DNA from: 2-01-FULL-33-17 sp964401705
GTDB taxonomy: Bacteria > Patescibacteriota > Minisyncoccia > Phycocordibacterales > UBA9973
Length of the DNA stretch: 31,022 bases
Assembly (NCBI GenBank): GCA_964401705.1
Contig: CAYNZJ010000010.1
Location: 1-31,022, forward strand
Reading direction: 5' to 3'
Made by a program: the position numbers and the translations under genes. Shown piece after piece: positions 13,580-20,286 of this stretch (positions are counted from its first letter, which is position 1; each line of letters opens with the position of its first letter). Below the pieces are notes generated by a model, which did not search any database, had not been told where the DNA came from, and saw nothing but the letters and a program-made list of their open reading frames with translations.

Positions 13580-13849
13580 ATGGAAGATAAATCTAAAGGT
13601 GAAATTTGGTTTAAAGCTAAAAGTTATGGGTATGGGTGGTACCCAGCAACTTGGCAAGGCTGGGGGATTTTGTTTTTTTATATTTTAGTTATGATCTTGA
13701 TATTTTTGCGTGCACGAGATTTATCAAAATCAGGATTTGATTTAATTGTAAATTTTACAGTACCTTTTTTAGTTGGTACAGGACTTTTAATTTTTATATG
13801 TTATAAAAAAGGTGAAAAGCCCTACTGGCGTTGGGGTAACCGTAAATAA
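13580..13849 (+). CDS. Small two-TM membrane protein with YGWYPATWQGW motif
   Basis: An 89-residue membrane protein. Residues 12-26 (KSYGYGWYPATWQGW) are rich in aromatic residues and match a conserved motif I have seen in small CPR and other bacterial membrane proteins of unknown function. Two hydrophobic helices follow (GILFFYILVMILIFL and FTVPFLVGTGLLIFI), and the basic tail YKKGEKPYWRWGNRK probably sits in the cytoplasm. It is near genes for other small membrane proteins. Function unknown. Confidence 0.7.
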   Translation: MEDKSKGEIWFKAKSYGYGWYPATWQGWGILFFYILVMILIFLRARDLSKSGFDLIVNFTVPFLVGTGLLIFICYKKGEKPYWRWGNRK

Positions 13850-13872
13850 ATACTTAATTTTAATTTTTGTGA

Positions 13873-13878
13873 TATAAT
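13873..13878 (+). promoter_or_regulatory. -10 box (TATAAT) for the DUF1761-mscL pair
   Basis: TATAAT lies 35 nt before the ATG at 13914, giving a leader of about 29 nt. Confidence 0.45.
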
Positions 13879-13913
13879 AGACTCATAGTAGTTAATAGAT
13901 AATAATTAGTTTT

Positions 13914-14342
13914 ATGTTAGGAATTTTCATTTTGCCTTTGGTAGCAGCAGTTGTTGCAACAATATTAGGTATGATTTGGTTTGGTCCACTTTTCGGTAAT
14001 CATTATATGCGTGTTATGGGAATTAACCCAGAAATGGCATTAGCAAATAAAAAATCAATGATGCCAAAAATGTTACTAGATTTTGTACTTAGTTTCGTAA
14101 TGTTTTTAGGATTGTTAATGATATTAAATATTGCTCAAGCTGGTAGTTATGGAGCTGCCCTTATTTTTACATTATTATTCTGGGGGTTTATTATGCTACC
14201 AACAAAAGCAAGTTCTGTTATTTGGAGTAACAAAACAACAAAAGATGCTTGGGTTTTGTTTGGCTTAACTGCAGGGTACTCATTAATTACATTTGTAGTT
14301 TCTGCTGTTTTGTTTATCGCACTTGTTCCACTATTTGTTTAA
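13914..14342 (+). CDS. DUF1761-like four-TM membrane protein
   Basis: A 142-residue protein with about four transmembrane helices. The N-terminal VAAVVATILGMIWFGPLFGNH and the MRVMG that follows match the conserved opening of DUF1761 proteins (small bacterial membrane proteins of unknown role). A middle Lys/Met-rich loop (NKKSMMPKM) separates the first helix from the rest. It lies 17 nt before mscL and shares its transcript, so it may act in the envelope or in osmotic adaptation, but that is inference from position only. Confidence 0.7.
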   Translation: MLGIFILPLVAAVVATILGMIWFGPLFGNHYMRVMGINPEMALANKKSMMPKMLLDFVLSFVMFLGLLMILNIAQAGSYGAALIFTLLFWGFIMLPTKASSVIWSNKTTKDAWVLFGLTAGYSLITFVVSAVLFIALVPLFV

Positions 14343-14359
14343 AAAATCTTTAGATTCTT

Positions 14360-14734
14360 ATGAAAAGATATATTTCTGAATTCAAAGCTTTTGCTATTAA
14401 AGGAAGTGTTTTGGATTTAGCTGTTGGAGTTATTATTGGTGCAGCTTTTGGTAAAATTGTTGATTCATTGGTGACCGATGTAATAATGCCAATAATAGGA
14501 ATATTAGTTGGAGGAGTAGATTTTTCTAAAATTACTTTTGGTGTTAATAATGCTCAAATAAGCATTGGTTTATTTATTCAAGCATTATTGAATTTTATTT
14601 TAGTAGCTATTGCTTTATTTATTTTTATAAAAGTTATTAATAAAATTAAAAAAGAGCATAAAGATGATACTGAAAAACCAATACCAGAAGACATAAAACT
14701 TTTAACTGAAATCCGTGATTCATTAAAAAAATAA
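14360..14734 (+). CDS. mscL: Large-conductance mechanosensitive channel MscL
   Basis: A 124-residue pentameric channel that opens under membrane tension to release solutes in hypo-osmotic shock. It has the family's amphipathic start (EFKAFAIKGSVLDLAVGVIIGAAFGKIV, described here by its landmarks), the pore-lining TM1 with VGVIIGAAFG, a short periplasmic loop with the VDFSKI segment, TM2 (FIQALLNFILVAIALFIFI) and a charged C-terminal helix ending LLTEIRDSLKK. Length is close to the E. coli protein (136). It is second in an operon with the DUF1761-like protein and ends at a terminator. Confidence 0.95.
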   Translation: MKRYISEFKAFAIKGSVLDLAVGVIIGAAFGKIVDSLVTDVIMPIIGILVGGVDFSKITFGVNNAQISIGLFIQALLNFILVAIALFIFIKVINKIKKEHKDDTEKPIPEDIKLLTEIRDSLKK

Positions 14735-14742
14735 ATTAAAAA

Positions 14743-14776
14743 ATAACCACAGTCTGTATACTGTGGTTATTTTTTG
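14743..14776 (+). terminator. Intrinsic terminator after mscL
   Basis: A perfect 11-bp stem (14743-14753 with 14760-14770) and a run of six or more T residues. The next promoter's TATAAT begins 2 nt after the T-run. Confidence 0.9.
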
Positions 14777-14777
14777 C

Positions 14778-14783
14778 TATAAT
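14778..14783 (+). promoter_or_regulatory. -10 box (TATAAT), leaderless geometry
   Basis: TATAAT ends 7 nt before the ATG at 14791. Confidence 0.6.
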
Positions 14784-14790
14784 AGTTTAT

Positions 14791-16083
14791 ATGAAAAATA
14801 TATCTAAGAATCTCCCAGTTCATTTAGAGTCTGTTTTATTATTATTAATTTTAATTACTGTACTATTATTTAGTCCATTAATTTACAATAGTTTTGTTCC
14901 TCGTTTTGCATTATTAGACCAAAGCGTTTTGTTCAACACATTTATTTTAATCGGTCTTATTGGGCTTATAGTTTATGTTGTTTCTAATTCAAAAAGAGTC
15001 TTAGGGATATCATATCCTGTCTCTGCTTTTATTTTAGGTGTTAGTGGTTATGCTATTTGGCCAAGATTAATAAATATTCCAGAAAATACATATTTGATTT
15101 TAGGGGTACTTTGTTTATCTTTTGTTGTATTTCGTCGAGGGCTTAATATTGATATTAGTGGATCTAAAAAATCACTAATTAAATCTATAATAATTGGTAT
15201 TGTTTTAGGTGTATTTTCTTTTATTTTTACAAATTTTTTACTAAAAAGTCTTTTCCCAAGTTTTGACCAAGTTTTGATTTATGGGCTTAGTAGTCTTTTG
15301 TTAATATTAGGTTCACATTTAAAAGGCATTGCTTTACACAAAATGGACGTACTCAAATTTTCTTTTGATATGAGTGTGTTAGTTATTTTGTATAATTTTA
15401 TATTATTTAGTTCCAGAATAAATATTGGGAGTTTGTTACAAATAGGGAAACATAATGAATTTTTTACACTTGCATTTACTAGTTCTGTTTATGGAATCTT
15501 AGTTGGTCTTATTGGGGCGTATTTATTACACCGACATCATTTATCTTGGAAACAAGAAACTATTAAAAATGAACAAAATTTTTATTTCCTCGGTTTACTT
15601 TCTGGTATTTTAGCTTTATCGTTTCTTGTTGGGGCTAATCCTTTTATTTCAGCGGCAGTTATGGGGTTCTTGGTAACAATGCGTGATTCTCAAGATAACC
15701 CAGAAAATCACATTCTCTCTTATATTGAATCGTATTTAGGGATATTTGTTTTTCTTATTTTAGGGTCTGCGATTTCTTTTTCTATATTAGGAATGTTGTT
15801 TGCTTTCTCATCTGGAGTGGTTGTATTAATTAGCTTAGTTTTGGTTCTAGTTTTAAGTTTTGTTTTATTTATTTTTAGTAAACTTCATTTATTACCCGAA
15901 GCAAAATATATTACTTATTTAGCTGAAGTTTTAAACAGGCAAAGCGTTAGTGTGTTTATTGGGGCTTTAACTTTGTTTATTATTTCTTCAGGGTTCAATA
16001 ATTTATTCATTACAACTTGTTTTGTTGTGATTCTTTGTGTTTTTTATATATATCCAATTTTTATAAAACATCTTAAGAACTAA
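14791..16083 (+). CDS. Cation/proton antiporter-like membrane protein (divergent CPA family)
   Basis: A 430-residue protein with about 12 transmembrane helices. The FRRGLNIDI segment near residue 115 resembles the FxxGLxLDL element of NhaP and KefB antiporters, and two related helical halves are visible. In NhaP the ion site is TDP in one helix and ND in the next; here the corresponding stretches read GSHLKG (near 174) and KFSFDMS (near 190), so only one of the usual acidic residues is in place. It may be a divergent antiporter with a different ion site or a protein that has lost transport. There is no TrkA-N domain. It stands alone between a leaderless promoter and the FKBP gene. Confidence 0.6.
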   Translation: MKNISKNLPVHLESVLLLLILITVLLFSPLIYNSFVPRFALLDQSVLFNTFILIGLIGLIVYVVSNSKRVLGISYPVSAFILGVSGYAIWPRLINIPENTYLILGVLCLSFVVFRRGLNIDISGSKKSLIKSIIIGIVLGVFSFIFTNFLLKSLFPSFDQVLIYGLSSLLLILGSHLKGIALHKMDVLKFSFDMSVLVILYNFILFSSRINIGSLLQIGKHNEFFTLAFTSSVYGILVGLIGAYLLHRHHLSWKQETIKNEQNFYFLGLLSGILALSFLVGANPFISAAVMGFLVTMRDSQDNPENHILSYIESYLGIFVFLILGSAISFSILGMLFAFSSGVVVLISLVLVLVLSFVLFIFSKLHLLPEAKYITYLAEVLNRQSVSVFIGALTLFIISSGFNNLFITTCFVVILCVFYIYPIFIKHLKN

Positions 16084-16108
16084 TCTTTGATTTATTAATT
16101 TTTATTGA

Positions 16109-16114
16109 TAAAAT
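16109..16114 (+). promoter_or_regulatory. -10 box (TAAAAT) for the FKBP gene
   Basis: TAAAAT ends 6 nt before the ATG at 16121. Confidence 0.45.
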
Positions 16115-16120
16115 ACACCT

Positions 16121-16669
16121 ATGCGTAAAACAAATAATACAAATGTATATATCGGGCTATTAGTTTTGGCTATATTGATAATTTTAGGGATTGTCGGCTT
16201 TAAAAATTTTGGTAAAACCGTAACCGTTCCACAAGTTGGAGAGGGGGTAATAACCGAGACTGATGTTGAAGCTATTAGTAGTACAGATAAATTATTAGAT
16301 TCAAAAAATAAAAGTATGGATGCAATTCAAACAATTAAGAAAGAAAATGGTTTAGTTATTGAAATTTATAAAGAAGGAAGTGGTCCAGCTGTTAAATCAG
16401 GGGATGTTGTGTCTTTGGATTATCGAGGAATGTTTACTAACGGCAAAGTTTTTGATGAGAGTTATGCTCGCGAGGAGCAATTTAGTTTCCAAGTTGGAGC
16501 TGAAAGTGTAATTGCTGGTTGGGATGAAGGTCTACTAGGGATGAAAGTTGGTGAAAAAAGACGATTAACAATCCCATCAAGTTTGGGCTATGGGCCTAAT
16601 GACTACGGTCCAATACCTGGGGGGTCAACTCTTGTTTTTGATATTGAGCTTCATAAAATAGGCAAGTAA
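16121..16669 (+). CDS. Membrane-anchored FKBP-type peptidyl-prolyl isomerase
   Basis: A 182-residue protein. Residues 9-26 (IGLLVLAILIILGIVGF) form a signal anchor without a lipobox, so the isomerase domain should face the outside of the cell. The FKBP domain spans about 82-182: VSLDYRGMFTNGKVFDES, the FQVGAESVIAGWDEGLLGMK core with the active-site Ile and Trp, and YGPNDYGPIPGGSTLVFDIEL. It likely helps proteins fold after secretion. It has its own -10 box and is followed by a gene-free region. Confidence 0.92.
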   Translation: MRKTNNTNVYIGLLVLAILIILGIVGFKNFGKTVTVPQVGEGVITETDVEAISSTDKLLDSKNKSMDAIQTIKKENGLVIEIYKEGSGPAVKSGDVVSLDYRGMFTNGKVFDESYAREEQFSFQVGAESVIAGWDEGLLGMKVGEKRRLTIPSSLGYGPNDYGPIPGGSTLVFDIELHKIGK

Positions 16670-16703
16670 CGCTAATAAAAATTATTTTTTATTATCCATC
16701 AAT

Positions 16704-16746
16704 TCTCGCCCTGATAAGGGAGAGATATCTGTTAAGACAGAGAGGG
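16704..16746. repeat. Hairpin repeat related to the other palindromic repeats
   Basis: TCTC-G-CCCT (16704-16712) pairs with AGGG-A-GAGA (16717-16725) around GATA, followed by a CTGT-TAAG-ACAG hairpin and AGAGGG. The CCTGATAAGGG core recurs at 27197-27207. It may also end the FKBP transcript. Confidence 0.5.
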
Positions 16747-16759
16747 TTTTATATGCTTT

Positions 16760-16826
16760 GCCAGAAAAGTTTTTCCTCGGTCCTGCGCCAAAGGATCCTC
16801 GGACAGCTCGTCAAAACTTTTCTGGC
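16760..16826. repeat. Perfect 14-bp inverted repeat with a GC-rich loop
   Basis: GCCAGAAAAGTTTT (16760-16773) and AAAACTTTTCTGGC (16813-16826) are exact reverse complements, and TTTG/CTTTG flanks extend the similarity. The 39-nt loop is much richer in GC than the arms and contains CCTCGG twice. No open frame crosses it. This could be a small non-autonomous element or a structured RNA. Confidence 0.6.
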
Positions 16827-16838
16827 TTTGCATTTTTT

Positions 16839-16893
16839 CGCTCTTGCTTTTTAGCTTGAGCTATGTTATTTTATACGTACATGTCCCGCCGTG
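16839..16893 (+). repeat. 55-base sequence, copy left of the N gap
   Basis: This runs from CGCTCTTG to CGCCGTG and is identical to 16994-17048. The copies abut the gap on both sides. The copy carries the presumed rpsL promoter. It looks like a shared contig end and not a true duplication. Confidence 0.9.
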
Positions 16894-16993
16894 NNNNNNN
16901 NNNNNNNNNNNNNNNNNNNNNNNNNNNNNNNNNNNNNNNNNNNNNNNNNNNNNNNNNNNNNNNNNNNNNNNNNNNNNNNNNNNNNNNNNNNNN
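16894..16993. other. Assembly gap of 100 N
   Basis: Exactly 100 undetermined bases, a common placeholder for a scaffold gap of unknown length. No gene can be called across it. Confidence 0.95.
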
Positions 16994-17048
16994 CGCTCTT
17001 GCTTTTTAGCTTGAGCTATGTTATTTTATACGTACATGTCCCGCCGTG
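16994..17048 (+). repeat. 55-base sequence, copy right of the N gap
   Basis: Identical to 16839-16893. It ends inside the left half of the rpsL leader hairpin. Confidence 0.9.
16999..17027 (+). promoter_or_regulatory. Presumed promoter of the rpsL operon
   Basis: TTGCTT (16999-17004) and TATTTT (17022-17027) are 17 nt apart; the start would be near 17034, giving a leader of about 75 nt. The same pair exists in the left copy of the 55-mer. Confidence 0.45.
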
Positions 17049-17057
17049 CGGGATTTT
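17040..17057 (+). promoter_or_regulatory. Attenuator-like hairpin in the rpsL leader
   Basis: CCCGC (17040-17044), loop CGT, GCGGG (17048-17052), then ATTTTAAT. It sits right after the predicted transcription start and looks like a weak terminator. Confidence 0.4.
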
Positions 17058-17110
17058 AATAGTAATGTGGGTGGTCTCGTAATATCTGACGAAATTTACT
17101 CTCGAAATTA

Positions 17111-17548
17111 ATGCCAACAGTAAATCAATTAGTTCGAAAGAACCGAAAAAAGGTAGTTCGTAAATCAAAATCCGTAGCACTAGCACGGGGTTTTAATGCG
17201 CTACATAATCGCCCAGTACTTTACCCTTCACCATTCAAGCGTGGGGTTTGTACTAAAGTTACAACAACAACACCTAAAAAACCTAACTCTGCGGTTCGTA
17301 AAATCGCTCGTGTGCGTCTTACTAACGGTATGGAAGTAACGGCTTATATTCCAGGTATGGGGCACAATTTACAAGAACACTCTGTAGTTATGATTCGTGG
17401 TGGTCGTGTTAAAGACCTTATTGGGGTTCGTTACCACATTGTTCGTGGAAGACTTGATGCCTCTGGTGTCGACAAACGTCGAAAAGAAAGAAGTAAATAT
17501 GGTGCAAAGCGTCCAAAAGCTGGAGATGCTGCTCCTAAAAAGAAATAA
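17111..17548 (+). CDS. rpsL: Ribosomal protein S12
   Basis: A 145-residue decoding-centre protein of the 30S subunit. TTTPKKPNSAVRKIARVRLTN and GHNLQEHSVVMIRGGRVKDL are the hallmark segments (named here by landmarks), with both lysines involved in streptomycin resistance present (Lys57 region and Lys101). Two features differ from E. coli. About 13 residues are inserted before KRGVC (ARGFNALHNRPVLYPSPF region), a form I have seen in CPR S12 proteins. Also, the almost invariant Pro of KDLPGVRYH is Ile104 here. It is first in the rpsL-rpsG-fusA operon, with 3 nt to rpsG. Confidence 0.97.
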   Translation: MPTVNQLVRKNRKKVVRKSKSVALARGFNALHNRPVLYPSPFKRGVCTKVTTTTPKKPNSAVRKIARVRLTNGMEVTAYIPGMGHNLQEHSVVMIRGGRVKDLIGVRYHIVRGRLDASGVDKRRKERSKYGAKRPKAGDAAPKKK

Positions 17549-17551
17549 TTT

Positions 17552-18022
17552 ATGCGAAGAAAAGTAACAAACCGAAACATCGTAGGTCCTGACATGAATT
17601 ATAACTCGGAAAAACTTTCCAAGTTTATTAATGTTATAATGTGGGATGGTAAAAAAAATACAGCAATGAGAGTTGTTTACGGTGCCTTTGATATTGTCAA
17701 AGAAAAAACAGGAAACCCAAATCCACTCGAGGTTTTTGACCTTGCTATTAAAAATGCTAGTCCTCTTATTGAAGTTCGATCTCGTCGTATTGGTGGAGCA
17801 AACTATCAAGTTCCAAGAGAAGTTAGAAAAGAACGTCAACAAGCTTTAGCTATTCGTTGGATTATTTCTGCTGCTCGATCTCAAAAAGGACGTCCAATTG
17901 CAGATTGTCTTGCAGATGAATTAATCTTAGCTTCAAAAAACGAAGGTTCTGCTGTTAAAAAACGTACAGATACTCATAAAATGGCTGAATCTAACAAAGC
18001 TTTCGCACACTTTGCGTGGTAA
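17552..18022 (+). CDS. rpsG: Ribosomal protein S7
   Basis: A 156-residue protein that nucleates assembly of the 30S head and lines the E site. It starts MRRKVTNRNIVGPD, and has the typical ASPLIEVRSRRIGGANYQVP segment (by landmarks), RKERQQALAIRWI and the C-terminal KKRTDTHKMAESNKAFAHF. Length matches the family (about 156). It begins 3 nt after rpsL with no Shine-Dalgarno sequence, so it is probably translated by coupling. Confidence 0.97.
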   Translation: MRRKVTNRNIVGPDMNYNSEKLSKFINVIMWDGKKNTAMRVVYGAFDIVKEKTGNPNPLEVFDLAIKNASPLIEVRSRRIGGANYQVPREVRKERQQALAIRWIISAARSQKGRPIADCLADELILASKNEGSAVKKRTDTHKMAESNKAFAHFAW

Positions 18023-18058
18023 TAATTTATCAAATAAAATATTAAATAATAATTATAT

Positions 18059-20200
18059 ATGGAAAGAGATTATCCTCTAGAAAAAGTTCGTAATTTCGGT
18101 ATTATTGCCCACATTGATGCGGGTAAGACTACAACAAGTGAGCGCGTGCTTTACTACACTGGTATGTCACACAAAATCGGTGAAGTTCACGATGGTGCAG
18201 CAACTACTGACTGGATGGAGCAAGAAAAAGAACGTGGTATTACAATTACCTCTGCGGCTGTTACATGTTTTTGGAATCCAACATATGCTGGTGCAGATAA
18301 AAATAAAAAGGTACGTTTCAATATTATCGATACTCCAGGGCACATCGACTTTACTGTTGAAGTAAAAAGATCTCTTCGAGTTCTCGATGGTGCTGTTGTT
18401 GTTTTCGACGGTGTTGCTGGGGTTGAACCACAATCCGAAACAAACTGGCGCTATGCTGATGAAGCTAGTGTTCCTCGTATTTGTTTTATTAACAAACTTG
18501 ACCGTACAGGAGCTTCTTTTGAAAAATCTTTTGCATCTATTCTTGACCGTCTTTCAAAAAAAGCTGTTCGTGCTCAATTACCAATTGGTCTTGAGGAAAA
18601 CCACGATGGGGTAGTAGATCTACTAACTCGTAAAGGTTACAAATTTGAAGGTGAAATGGGTAACAAAATTGTTGAATGTGAGATCCCAGATAATATGAAA
18701 GACGATGTTGAAAAATATCGTGCTGAACTTATTGAAAAAATTGCACTTAACGATGAAGTCATGATGAATGATTACCTAGAAGGTAAAGACATTCCAGTTG
18801 ATAAATTAAAAACAGTACTTCGAAAAGCAGTTATTGATAATGAAATATTCCCAGTTTTTGCAGGTTCTGCTTTGAAAAACAAAGGTGTTCAATTAGTACT
18901 TGATGCGGTTGTTGACTATCTTCCTTCACCACTTGATATCCCACCAATAACTGGAGTTCATCCCACAACAGATGAAGCATTAGTTCGTCATGCAGATGAT
19001 AAAGAACCTTTTGCAGCTTTGGCATTTAAATTAGCTAGTGACCCTTATGTTGGTCAACTTGTATTTTTCCGTGTTTATTCAGGTACATTAGAATCAGGTT
19101 CATATGTGTATAACCCACGAACAAGAAACAAAGAAAGAATCGGACGAATCTTGCGGATGCATGCTAATGAACGCGAAGAAGTTAAAAAAGTTTTTGCTGG
19201 TGAAATTGCTGCTGCTGTTGGTCTTAAAGAAACTATTACATCTGATACTATTTGTTCAGAATCAAGCCCAATCGAGCTTGACCGTATTGTTTTCCCAGAA
19301 CCTGTTGTATCACTTCGTATTGAACCAAAAACAAAAGCTGATCAAGAAAAAATGGGTATGGCACTTTCTCGTCTTGCTCAAGAAGACCCAACATTTAAAG
19401 TTTCAACTGACCAAGAAACAAACGAAACAATCATTGCTGGTATGGGAGAACTTCATTTGGAAATTATTGTTGATCGTATGAAGCGTGAATTTACAGTTGA
19501 AGCTAACGTTGGTAAACCAATGGTTGCATATCGCGAAACTATTACTATGCCAGCTGAAGCTGAAGGTAAATATATTAAACAATCTGGTGGACGTGGGAAC
19601 TATGGTCACACAAAAATCCGCATCAAGCCAATGGATCTAACTGTTGATGCAAATGATTTACCTAAAAATACAAAACGTGAAGAACATTTTGAATTTATAA
19701 ATACATTAAAAGGAGGAGCTATTCCATCTGAATACATTCCTGCTTGTGAGAAAGGTTTTAAAGAAGGACTTGATCGTGGAGTTGTTGCTGGATTTAAAAT
19801 GGTTAATGTTTCAGTTGAGCTTTATGATGGTACATACCATGATGTTGACTCTAACGAAATGGCTTTCAAAATTGCAGCTAGTATGGCTATCCAAGATGCA
19901 TGTAAATTAGCTCGACCAGTTATTCTAGAACCTATGATGAAAGTTGAAGTCGTTACTCCAGAAAAATTCATGGGAGACATTACAGGAAATCTTTCATCAA
20001 AACGTGGACTAGTTGAAGGTATGGAGGACCGTGGTATGAACAAAGTCATCCGCGCAACTGTACCGCTTTCTGAAATGTTTGGTTACATTAACTCACTTCG
20101 ATCTATGACCGAAGGCCGTGCATCATTTACTATGGAATTCTCTCGTTATGATATTGTTCCACCAAACGTAGAGAAAGACATCGTCGCTGCAAGAAAATAA
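18059..20200 (+). CDS. fusA: Elongation factor G
   Basis: A 713-residue translocase GTPase. G1 is AHIDAGKTTTSERVL, G2 lies in RGITITSAA, G3 is DTPGHIDF, G4 is NKLDR and G5 GSALKNKG. Domains II-V follow, with GMGELHLEI in domain III, SGGRGNYGH at the start of domain IV and FGYINSLRSMTEGRASFTM near the end. It uses a less AT-biased codon set, as expected for high expression. It closes the rpsL-rpsG-fusA operon; tuf does not follow, unlike the classical str operon. A terminator lies 18 nt downstream. Confidence 0.97.
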   Translation: MERDYPLEKVRNFGIIAHIDAGKTTTSERVLYYTGMSHKIGEVHDGAATTDWMEQEKERGITITSAAVTCFWNPTYAGADKNKKVRFNIIDTPGHIDFTVEVKRSLRVLDGAVVVFDGVAGVEPQSETNWRYADEASVPRICFINKLDRTGASFEKSFASILDRLSKKAVRAQLPIGLEENHDGVVDLLTRKGYKFEGEMGNKIVECEIPDNMKDDVEKYRAELIEKIALNDEVMMNDYLEGKDIPVDKLKTVLRKAVIDNEIFPVFAGSALKNKGVQLVLDAVVDYLPSPLDIPPITGVHPTTDEALVRHADDKEPFAALAFKLASDPYVGQLVFFRVYSGTLESGSYVYNPRTRNKERIGRILRMHANEREEVKKVFAGEIAAAVGLKETITSDTICSESSPIELDRIVFPEPVVSLRIEPKTKADQEKMGMALSRLAQEDPTFKVSTDQETNETIIAGMGELHLEIIVDRMKREFTVEANVGKPMVAYRETITMPAEAEGKYIKQSGGRGNYGHTKIRIKPMDLTVDANDLPKNTKREEHFEFINTLKGGAIPSEYIPACEKGFKEGLDRGVVAGFKMVNVSVELYDGTYHDVDSNEMAFKIAASMAIQDACKLARPVILEPMMKVEVVTPEKFMGDITGNLSSKRGLVEGMEDRGMNKVIRATVPLSEMFGYINSLRSMTEGRASFTMEFSRYDIVPPNVEKDIVAARK

Positions 20201-20218
20201 TTTAAAATTTATTTTTAA

Positions 20219-20248
20219 TAAAATCCCCATAAAGGGGATTTTATTTTT
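20219..20248 (+). terminator. Intrinsic terminator after fusA
   Basis: A perfect 10-bp stem (20219-20228 with 20234-20243), loop ATAAA, then five T residues. Confidence 0.85.
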
Positions 20249-20274
20249 AATTTAATCTTTTAGATAAACTGTGC

Positions 20275-20280
20275 TATATT
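20275..20280 (+). promoter_or_regulatory. -10 box (TATATT) for the export operon
   Basis: TATATT ends 6 nt before the ATG at 20287. Confidence 0.5.
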
Positions 20281-20286
20281 AAACGT

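Noticed and set aside
16891..17082. Open frame of 63 codons crossing the N gap
   Set aside because: Half of it is undetermined bases and the rest is the rpsL promoter and leader.
17369..17842. 157-codon minus-strand frame under rpsL and rpsG
   Set aside because: It lies opposite two certain ribosomal protein genes; its Phe/Ser/Asn-rich product is the usual antisense shadow.
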